Of a stretch of DNA of 64,000 nucleotides, positions 23,415 through 31,604 are shown one piece after another (the first letter of the stretch is position 1; each line of letters begins with the position of its first letter). A program made the position numbers and the translations under genes. Origin of the DNA: Hofstenia miamia (lineage: Eukaryota; Xenacoelomorpha; Acoela); NCBI GenBank assembly GCA_004352715.1, contig SCFE01000046.1, positions 1,677,783-1,741,782 on the forward strand, given 5' to 3'. A model generated the notes under the pieces. It was not told the DNA's origin and ran no database searches. It saw only the letters and a list, made by a program, of their open reading frames with translations.

Positions 23415-24461
23415 TCAACAAAAATATTGGACCAGACTTTCTACACAGTTAATGATTTGACTTAGGACTCCACTGATTGCAACTGGTGTAGTGTCACAGT
23501 CAACCAAGAAATCCTTTGAGTAATCCAGAGTGTTTAGTCTAGGTATCTTTTTTAGATCTTTTTTCATATGCTCTAATTCCTCTTGTTTGACCCAAGTCCA
23601 CTTGAAATCAGCAATTTTCTTTAACAATTGAGAGATATTTCTCATCTTCTTGGCAAGATTGGGCACAAACATGCTGTAATAATTTAGAAAACCCATTAGT
23701 CTTTGGATGTCTTTTGTGTCTTCAGGACCTCAATTCTGTCCAGAAAATTGTTCACATTGTTTTTTATGGAAATCTTTCCCATTTCAATAACTCTTCTCAG
23801 AAAGGTCACTTTTGTTTGAACTAATGCACATTTATTTCTGTTGACCTTCAAGCCAGCATTGTGTAGTAAGTCCAAAGTTCTGCTGAGTTTTTCAAGTTGC
23901 TTTTAGAATGTCTGACTGGTGAACAAAATGTTGTCAATGTAGGCTGAATACCAGGCTCCAACATGTTATCATTATTCTTCAGTACCTTAGTCACATATCA
24001 CTGGAAAGTGGTGGGGGGTTGCAGAGCTCAAATGACATATACTTCCACTCATACAAACTGTAGGGGTTATCAAAGCTGTCTTCTTGATATCAGAGGGCTG
24101 CATTGGCACCTGCCAGTAAGCTTTGCAATGATCCAGGCAAGAAAAGAAGTTGTAGTGGTAATGGGTAGGCATCCTGGATTGTAATATTGTTCAATTCTCA
24201 GAAATTGATGCATGGGCAGTACTTCTCCCCTTGTTTTATGAACACAGTAGGGGTTGTGTAGGGACTGTTACTTCCCTGAATGATACTGCTCTCAATAAGA
24301 TCAGTTAAGATTTTTTCATACTTGCTTTTGAGATTTTCTGGAACTCTTCTTAGAGGTAACCAGATGGGCTTGTCATGCTTGGTCTTGATGGCATGTTCTT
24401 CTCCAATGGCTTGTCCTACACTAATTGATCTGTAATTAAATTGCCCACTTTTGCTATGCAA
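23415..24461 (-). pseudogene. Reverse transcriptase of the 10-kb gypsy element, catalytically dead
   Basis: In order on the minus strand: the fingers start (24198-24461) with RRVPENL, SPYTTPTVFIKQG and CINF; the palm block LDHCKAYWQVPMQP with KTALITP (23987-24172); the catalytic box at 23930-23941; and the thumb/connection (23415-23696) with GFLNYYSMFVPNLAKKM and ISGVLSQ. The catalytic box reads YIDN instead of YIDD. The changed codon AAC follows GAC, so GACGAC became GACAAC at a CpG. Frameshifts separate the parts. The family is clearly Ty3/gypsy. Confidence 0.92.
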
Positions 24462-24850
24462 CAGTGTGACTAGTGATTTATGTTCTGCTACATTTAGATG
24501 GTGTGTGAATCTTCAGATACTGTGGGTATCTTAATAGCATCAGTCATATCCTCAAGATCATGAATAGCAGTAAATATTGGCAGACAAGATTTGGCAGTGT
24601 TTTCAACCTTGATGGGTACAGTGACAATTTTGTGTTAGTTGTGATGTAAGCTCAGAAGAGAGTGAGAAAAATTTAAGATAGTGACACAGGTCTGCCCATG
24701 CATGATGTGGCAGAGATCAGGTGAGAAGTTGACTTCTGTCTTGTAAGTGGCTCATTGGCCTATGTTCATTACATTGCTCTTATAACAACTTTCAGTGTAC
24801 ACAGTGGCTCTCATCCAATGGCAAGATTCAATGAAGATAGAATCAGTGAG

Positions 24851-25260
24851 TCAAAAGAGAATTTCATGCTTAGGAATGGTAGTGAGCTGTGATACCTCAG
24901 TATCCTTAAGCAAGACTGTGTTACTCCTGTAATCAATTACACAAGCATTTCTTTCTAGGAAGTCACTACCTAAGATGATGTCATAGGGCAGTGGTTGATG
25001 GTAAATGTTCACAACAATAAGGTCTATATGGAAAAGCTCTTGATTAACCCAAAGCTCTACATCATGAACTTTCCCCTTTATCAAAATAGTGTTTCCTGAC
25101 ACATTGATCAAGCAAACATTGGAGGGCTCCAATGCATCTCTACTAATGCATAGGGGTGGTGCAGCACACATTGCTGATGATTGACACTGATGCTCCAGTG
25201 TCCACAGTGGCATGCACTAAAGTACCATTCATTTCTACAGGAATTACATTCTTCCTCATC
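24851..25260 (-). pseudogene. Retropepsin of the 10-kb gypsy element
   Basis: The minus strand shows the aspartic-protease active site VDTGASVSIIS (DTGAS at 25188-25202), then after a frame change the flap/end block YDIILGSDFLERNACVIDY in the ORF 24851-25213. This enzyme would cleave the Gag-Pol precursor. The catalytic Asp is preserved; its codon is preceded by G and so was not at a CpG. The frame change between the two motifs makes the gene inactive. Confidence 0.88.
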
Positions 25261-25679
25261 ATGTTAGTGATAACAAGAACATCATTTGTTAGGAGGCTCC
25301 ATTTATTTTAACAACTCAGCTATTTTGTCCCATTCAGATTTTGCATTTTCAACTCCTGGTTCCTCAAGCAAGAATCTGTTGCCATCAGCTAGGATATGGA
25401 TGGTGGCACTGCATGTATTTTTTAGGTGGCCTTTTGACCACAGTGATAACATCAAATAGCAGAGACTTTGAATTTGGTTTTAAGAGAATGATTGTCACTG
25501 GGAGATATTTCTTTCATTTTCAACTTTCCAGGTTCAGTTTTTGGTTTCAACTTGCCAACATCTCAATCAATTTGGCTGGAGTTATGAATCAAATACACCA
25601 CACTGATAACATTGAGGTCATCCTTGGAATCACATTTTAATTCTAGATGACTGCAGATGTGCAGAGGAAACCCTCAACA

Positions 25680-26893
25680 GATATAAGAAAATAAGTCATG
25701 CTGCAAATACTCAAGAGACAGGTTACTCAGCTGAAACAGTCTCTCTACCTGGGTGATTTAATTTTATGACATCATCTCCCTTTTTGAAGGACATATCTCA
25801 TAGTAAGGTTTTATATTGGTGCTTTATGTGAGGAACACTATAATGGTCTTCAAAGTATCCAATTAACAGTTGATAATCAGTTTTGGTCTCATGATCCAGC
25901 ATCATGTATTGATTGTAGACAAGCCCCTGTAAGTACATTGGGAACTAAATGATGGCTATGTCTTGAGTGTTGTGGTATTGCTTCATAGTTAACTTGAACA
26001 AAAAGAACCATTTGTCAAATGATTGCAAGACTTCATTGATATGGCCAGAGTGCTTGTTTGTGGCCACTAGATTCTATAGGCAGGATTGACCAAGTAAACT
26101 GTGGCTGGCTAGTTGTCACAGACCTGCTAGGTGTACTCAGATAATTAAGTCCAGATGCTACTTTCTTAGATACAGTAGGTATGATGGTGGTATTAACAGG
26201 TGTCAATGGTAGAGAAATTCCATTTGCAGGGCAAAGTCCTTTCTGAGGATTTGGAGTGGCTACAGTGGTGAGCATTGCCACAGGCGTCAAATGGGATTGA
26301 GTAAACATAGGGCTGCAATTAACAACAGAGGTGGCTGGCTCAGTGGATCTAGGAGAATTTTAAGTCAACTGAAGGGACACTGTGCAACTTTGGAGGTAAA
26401 CTTTTTGCTGAAGGTTTCCAGAACTTCATCAAGCACAGCACATGTAATATAGTTGATGGAAGGGGCAGGGCTGGGAGGAACCTATGTAGCAATGGCTGGC
26501 ATACAACCACCCATGGTAGAGAGATCATGAATCTGGAGTTCAAGCAATTTGATTGCTTCCAAAATTCTCTGCTCCCTACTGTGATATTCAGAATGCTGAG
26601 AATGCAGTTTGTCATTCAAAGATTCCATGTGCAGTTTGCATTCAGTCTGCATTTCCATTTGCTGGGATGAAGATATCTGCAATGTGTATAGATGAGAGGG
26701 GATCAGAGGTGCAGTAGTGGTATTGAGGGGCACCAATTGTTCCCTGAAGAGGTTTGACTGGGAGAGGTAGGCAAGGATAGGTTAACTAATCATCCAACAG
26801 TGCAAGGGATAGTGTTTTGGCTACCAACACTTGCACAGGGGATGCCTGTGAGGGAGTCCCAGTAGAACAAAAAACATTTATGCTACTAGAATG
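25680..26893 (-). pseudogene. Gag region of the 10-kb gypsy element
   Basis: The first ATG after the 5' LTR region is near 26893 on the minus strand. A predicted coiled coil (METQ/Lys/Leu-rich, 26482-26736) is followed by a Pro/Thr-rich linker (26033-26308) and a capsid-like block (about 25760-26040) with FDKWFFLFKL, MYLQGLVYNQYM and YFEDHYSVP, matching Ty3/gypsy capsid domains. One stop in this block (LL-stop-DMSFKKGDD) is TGA, as expected from a CGA arginine codon at a CpG. I could not confirm a zinc knuckle. Confidence 0.75.
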
Positions 26894-27101
26894 CATCATT
26901 TAGTAAAGATTAAAGAAAACAATAATTTCCAGAAAAATTCCATCCCAAAGATTAGGTGACAACAACAGTTGTCCCAGAACAGCAGTAACTAGGTGGTGCA
27001 GTAAAATACTTGGTAACAAATCCAACAGACAGAGTAAAACAGAAAGAATAAAACACCAAAACAAAAAATTGAGAACATTGAGTGAGTATAGCTTGGTTCA
27101 G

Positions 27102-27731
27102 TATCACATCAGGGCTGCAGCTAGAACAGCACTGAGGAACTTAATGTCACTTAATTACCATGCATTTGTGCTAGCCAACAGCATATTATCATCACAGTGT
27201 AAATTATTATAAGTGTCTGTTAATTTGCAATTCAACAAAAGGGTTTATTATTTCTACATATACCAGCATACCTAACCTAATGTGGTCCACAATCTGTGCT
27301 GCCTTTGTCAAGGAACAATTCATTGTCCCAGGATCATAGGAGTAACTTCCAAATTGTTGCTGGAAGCTTAAGCAGTTATAATAACCATGAGGTTAGAAAA
27401 AAAGCAAAGAGAGAGCAAACAAATTTTCAGTAATAAGCAATAAATTGCAATATCTCAAAAGTGGTTTCCTCATATTTATACAAAATATAAATAACTACCT
27501 AACCCTTGTTTACAAATTCAAACATTCAATTTCCCTCACAAAGTTAATTAGCAATTACATGTTAGCACCATTTGAGGGGAGTTATTACTTTGATTGTAAA
27601 ACTGATCTTGAAAATCATTACCTAATTTTGGCTTCATAGTGACGTCACCATGATCAAAGTATAACAAGATTTAGCCAAGATAAAAATTAGAAAAATTAAA
27701 TTGTACACCTGAGTCCCTGAGTGACTCTACA
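27102..27731 (-). repeat. 5' LTR of the 10-kb gypsy element (630 bp, internal deletion)
   Basis: It matches the 3' LTR over its whole length except for about 240 bases missing after CTTAATGTCAC near 27150. Its inner end has TA where TG is expected. It keeps TGACGTCA (27640-27647) and a TATA box (about 27469-27480). The region left of 27102 does not give a clear tRNA primer site. Confidence 0.9.
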
Positions 27732-28354
27732 CTAGAGATTGCTTTGTGAAATTTTCTTGAAGGCCTTAGTGTCATTTTCAATGTGCCCTAGATTTAAGAG
27801 ATCTGATTTTTGTGAATCAATTCCAAGAGCAAATTTTTGTTGAAAATTGCTTATTCTACCTATTTTCAAATCTTCTGAATATATTAACACTGTTGGATTT
27901 TTTATTTGATCAATGCTTTGTTCACAATTTAATGAAATAATATGAATATGGGTTGAAATTCAAGGAAACAGTAATTTTGTTAGATAGATTTATAAATAGC
28001 TATTTCAATATTGTTTTAATTAAAAAAATGAATTGATATTTGGATTTTAGGGGTTTAAAATTAGTTATAAATGTGTTAAGAGGGATTGTTATATTTTCAT
28101 TTATTGGATGGAGGAAATGGTGGAGTTGAAAGCAGATGGACCTGACAGTGAAAAAAGGTTTCCTCATCTTTAAGAGGAACTATATTATATTATTAAGATA
28201 GTATGGTTTTTAATTTCTAGGAAATTTTTTAAAAGCAAGAAAAATCATTCTAAACTTTATGATAATAGTTTTTATTATTAACAATTTTAGCAATTATTTG
28301 CACAGGTTAGTTAAGTTAGAAGTTTGTTTGTTTCTTTGAGTGTTTAGAATTTAT
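27732..28354. repeat. Second copy of the split tandem repeat, then AT-rich DNA
   Basis: 27732-27868 repeats 17344-17475 (about 80% identical), starting with the CTAG that also serves as target duplication. The rest, up to the TRIM at 28355, holds no recognisable feature. Confidence 0.7.
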
Positions 28355-28548
28355 TGTAGAATCACAGGGGGTGATTCTAGCAAACACAAAGAATAGAATA
28401 CAGTTCAAACTTCTTCTATTTTACAATTGCCTCATTCCTTTTATACAATGCTATTGATGATATTTACAAATATGACAACAACTAGTCACAATCATGAAAA
28501 GCACAAGATCTGGCCAATAAATATTTACAACTACCACCCTATGCTACA
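28355..28548 (-). repeat. 3' LTR of the TRIM (194 bp)
   Basis: TG...CA ends. At its left end AGAATCAC-AGGGG-GTGATTCT can form a hairpin. It contains no CpG. Confidence 0.88.
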
Positions 28549-28570
28549 CACCGCCCCAGCCCAGACTCCG
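28549..28570 (-). promoter_or_regulatory. G-rich polypurine-like tract of the TRIM
   Basis: In element sense GGGCTGGGGCGGTG lies directly before the 3' LTR. It is G-rich rather than purely purine, so its role as plus-strand primer is inferred from position. Confidence 0.45.
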
Positions 28571-28584
28571 TGATTTTCCGTTGT

Positions 28585-29480
28585 GTAGAATTTTTCCTTT
28601 TAGACTAAATGATAGGGGAAGAGGTAACACTCTTGTAGCATCAAGACGTTTGCTGTGTATGCTAACAGGAACGACCAGTATACATCTGTGATGTTTGGAA
28701 TCATGTTCACACACCAAAAGAAACAACNNNNNNNNNNNNNNNNNNNNNNNNNNNNNNNNNNNNNNNNNNNNNNNNNNNNNNNNNNNNNNNNNNNNNNNNN
28801 NNNNNNNNNNNNNNNNNNNNNNNNNNNNNNNNNNNNNNNNNNNNNNNNNNNNNNNNNNNNNNNNNNNNNNNNNNNNNNNNNNNNNNNNNNNNNNNNNNNN
28901 NNNNNNNNNNNNNNNNNNNNNNNNNNNNNNNNNNNNNNNNNNNNNNNNNNNNNNNNNNNNNNNNNNNNNNNNNNNNNNNNNNNNNNNNNNNNNNNNNNNN
29001 NNNNNNNNNNNNNNNNNNNNNNNNNNNNNNNNNNNNNNNNNNNNNNNNNNNNNNNNNNNNNNNNNNNNNNNNAGTATACATCTGTGATGTTCAGAATCAT
29101 GTTCACACACCAAAAGAAACAACTCAACTGTAATGTTAAGAATAACAGCAGCAGCAGTCCTGAATCACATCAGTGTTACTATGTAGGGTTTTTCTTTTTA
29201 GACCAAACAACAGGGGAAGAGGTAACACCCTTGTAGCATCAAGATGTTTGCTGTGTAGACTAACAGGAATGAGCAGTATACATCTGTGATGTTTGGAATC
29301 ATGTTCACACACCAAAAGAAACAACTCAACTGTAATGTTAAGAATAACAGCAGCAGCAGTCCTGAATCACATCAGTGTTACTATGTAGGGTTTTTCTTTT
29401 TAGACCAAACAACAGGGGAAAAGGTAACACCCTCGTAGCATCAAAACATTTACCATGTAAAGAAACAGTGGCAGCAGTTC
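28585..29480 (-). repeat. Tandem array with units of about 202 bp inside the TRIM
   Basis: AGTATACATCTGTGATGTT recurs near 28677, 29073 and 29275, and the longer shared unit includes ACACACCAAAAGAAACAAC and AACAGCAGCAGCAGTCCTGA. The spacing of the last two is about 202 bases. Each unit holds a degenerate copy of the primer-site region (ATCACATCAGTGTTACTATG). N from 28728 to 29072 probably replaces more units that could not be assembled. Confidence 0.85.
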
Positions 29481-29483
29481 TGG

Positions 29484-29501
29484 ATCACGTCAGGGTCACC
29501 A
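29484..29501 (-). promoter_or_regulatory. Primer binding site of the TRIM, tRNA-Trp type
   Basis: Directly after the 5' LTR the minus strand reads TGGTGACCCTGACGTGAT. Apart from one base (T for C, itself a CpG loss) this is the 18-nt sequence complementary to the 3' end of animal tRNA-Trp, the same primer used by avian leukosis-type retroviruses. It sets the element's orientation to minus. Confidence 0.85.
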
Positions 29502-29695
29502 TGTAGAATCACAGGGGGTGATTCTAGCAAACACAAAGAATAGAATACAGTTCAAACTTCTTCTATTTTACAATTGCCTCATTCCTTTTATACAATGCTA
29601 TTGATGATATTTACAAATATGACAACAACTAGTCACAATCATGAAAAGCACAAGATCTGGCCAATAAATATTTACAACTACCAGCTGATGCTACA
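29502..29695 (-). repeat. 5' LTR of the TRIM (194 bp)
   Basis: Direct repeat of 28355-28548, followed outward by the TTAT target duplication. Confidence 0.88.
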
Positions 29696-29699
29696 TTAT

Positions 29700-30255
29700 T
29701 GCCTGTTTGCTTTAAATACAATATTAGTGTTTTTTATTTTTTTCCATATCCAAATATTATGCAAGTGAATTCAACCCAAAAGTTGTATGTGCAGGCTATG
29801 ATATTTTGGGCTTCATTATAATTTTGAGGTAAATTATCAAAATCTAGTGTAAAAATATATAGTATTTCTTAATCTCTTTTTTATAAATTTCATAAGATTA
29901 ATTTGCATGGAAAGTTAAGATCACTCATATTTAGAAAAGAAATTAAAAATTGCTTTTTCAAACTACTAAAGTGAGCAATTGTGAAATTTATTTCACATTC
30001 AATAATTTGTGAGACTTTTTTCATAATACAACTAAGAAAATTTTCTCAATGGGAAAAAGGCTCAAGAGCAAGTGAAGTGAGCCTTTTGAGCATGTCTTTT
30101 AAATTACATAGACCTCTTGATCACCAATTCACACAATACACCAATTTTCTAGGTAGCTGATTATTGTATTTACCTTCAGTCTACACTCTACATCTATCAC
30201 AAATGGTAAATTTGTGATCTTCATTTTTATCTTCATATACTTCTGGACAATTTCA
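29700..30255. other. AT-rich noncoding stretch
   Basis: No coding similarity seen. A small perfect hairpin (AAAAGGCTCA ... TGAGCCTTTT, about 30055-30087) is the only structure noted. Confidence 0.5.
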
Positions 30256-30697
30256 TTACATGTTCACAGGGACAGCTTGCTCTGTGCATTCTCTGTCATG
30301 CTGCTCATTGCCACAAAAGATGGGTGCAACACTTCTGTCCCTATTCTTGCCATTTTACTTGATCTCTCTTGATTGGTGGATGCCTGCTATGCAGCTCTTT
30401 TTGTGTACTTGTATCTCATTGAATGCTCTTATCAGCACACTTGTGCTCAGTTGATCCTTTATGTCAGAGGCACTGCTCACATACTCAACCTGTCAATTTT
30501 CCATTTATGACTTGGTGCAGTTGTCAGTTCCATTGTATGCCCAGTTTTCTGTTCCTGGGCTACTTTTTCATCCACAAATTGCATGTCAAAACCTTTTTGT
30601 CTGTCCTGCATGTCAGTTCAATGTGATTACTTATTGGTTGCAGAGCCTTTCCACTTACTCTGGACCAAGTGGTTTCTATTCTGCTTGTCCTTGCTAT
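30256..30697 (-). pseudogene. Possible retroelement fragment left of a solo LTR
   Basis: The plus-strand ORFs here look like shadows. On the minus strand one broken frame contains LIRAFNEIQVHKKSC and then FCGNEQHDRECTE, a faint C-x-x-x-x-H-x-x-x-C knuckle as seen near the end of some retroelement Gag proteins. It is contiguous, once the solo LTR is removed, with the gypsy remnant at 31605. The assignment is weak. Confidence 0.25.
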
Positions 30698-31604
30698 TGT
30701 AGAATAATGGGGGAGTACTGACTACTCCAGCAGTACTAGGAAACTCAATTGAGAGGCAGAAGTTTACAAAGGCTACAATTGTAGAGAGTAACCCACATTC
30801 CAACAAAACAACAGAACATTGGTAGTTCACCAGTTCAATAAAGAAACAGAAAATATTTCACCAAGAATTATCCTTCAACAGTGATCAATTCTCATGGCAT
30901 CATGCTGAAGCAGAACTCATGAATAGATCCAAGCTTGCCAAGGTGCTAATTGTGTGTCTCTAGTTGTTAATTTCTAGCTCAATTAAACCAAATCTCAATT
31001 GTGCTTATTTCCTCAGCTCATGTAAATAAAAAATGAACATCACATGTAATTACCATGCATTCACATTCACCAGCAGTATATTATCATCACAGTGTAACTT
31101 AATTAGTGCAATGTATGAATAGAAATGATTGAATAAAGTTGTTATTTCCCTATACTTAATCATAGCTGTAACTTAATGAGGTACCACAATTTGGGCTGCC
31201 AACTGGAAGAAAGCATGTTGTCACCCTAAACACAGCAATCTATTGAAGAATCTAAAAGGGTTAGCTTAATAAATAATTCAAAAAGAGCAAACACAATTGA
31301 AGTGAGACTAATTATATTGTGTAATCACTACAGGTCTCTCACATATTTATAACAATTTGAGAATTATCACCTGTTCAGGATTTACAAAATTCACATTCAA
31401 GTTCCTTTGCAAAATTATAGAGCAATTACATGTTTATCTAAAACAAGGGGACAGATAATTTTAAATTCAAATAACTGCAGTCAAAAACTGATAGCAAGTA
31501 ATCAAGACATCACTGTAATGTAACAAACTAATTTAAGGCAATATTTAGCACTAATAGAAATGACAAATGATAAAAATCAAAAGAGGGCCCTGAGTGACTA
31601 TACA
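30698..31604 (-). mobile_element. Second solo LTR of the same gypsy family (907 bp)
   Basis: It matches the 868-bp 3' LTR along its whole length: TGTAG ... GAGTGACTATACA ends, the shared block AATTTCTAGCTCAATTAAACC, the segment near ATCATCACAGTGTAA, and the end block CCCTGAGTGACTATACA. CTAT lies directly outside both ends (30694-30697 and 31605-31608), as a 4-bp target duplication. The sequence right of it is not the internal start of this family, so a solo LTR is the best reading. The CRE-like site is mutated here (AGACATCA near 31505-31512) and no CpG remains. Confidence 0.75.

Larger units (their letters stand above)
17642..27731 (-). mobile_element. Complete but inactive Ty3/gypsy LTR retrotransposon with a third ORF (10.09 kb)
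   Basis: Both ends are defined: TG...CA LTR ends (the inner end of the 5' LTR is eroded) and a CTAG target duplication on each side (17638-17641 and 27732-27735). On the minus strand the order is 5' LTR, gag, protease, reverse transcriptase, RNase H, integrase, a 3-kb third-ORF region, polypurine tract and 3' LTR. This is the order of Ty3/gypsy elements that carry an env-like gene. All frames are broken. The two LTRs differ by roughly one base in ten plus a deletion of about 240 bases in the 5' LTR, so the insertion is old. RT and integrase have lost catalytic Asp residues. Confidence 0.93.
28355..29695 (-). mobile_element. Miniature LTR retrotransposon (TRIM-like) with internal tandem repeats
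   Basis: Two nearly identical 194-bp direct repeats (28355-28548 and 29502-29695, differing at about three bases near one end) start TGTAGA and end CTACA. The 4-bp TTAT lies outside both (28351-28354 and 29696-29699) as target duplication. On the minus strand a primer site follows the 5' LTR and a G-rich tract precedes the 3' LTR. No protein can be encoded in the visible interior, which consists of a tandem array with units of about 202 bp, broken by a gap (28728-29072). This is the structure of a TRIM, a nonautonomous element moved by the enzymes of another LTR element. The near-identity of the LTRs shows it is much younger than its surroundings. Confidence 0.85.

Noticed and set aside
27080-27101. 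Possible primer binding site next to the 5' LTR of the 10-kb element
   Set aside because: The sequence after the LTR (CTGAACCAAGC in element sense) does not begin with TGG and matches no tRNA end I know; the LTR border is eroded here.
28544-29324. ORFs of 124-193 codons around the gap, repeating a FLLVCEHDSxHHRC peptide
   Set aside because: The repetition comes from the tandem DNA units of the TRIM, on both strands and in several frames; there is no sign of selection for a protein.
28355-29695. Repeat array considered as CRISPR
   Set aside because: Units are about 202 bp with no unique spacers, in a eukaryotic retroelement context.
30260-30721. Overlapping Cys- and Leu-rich ORFs on the plus strand
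   Set aside because: Three overlapping frames are open, they look membrane-like only because of composition, and the flanking remnants are coded on the minus strand.
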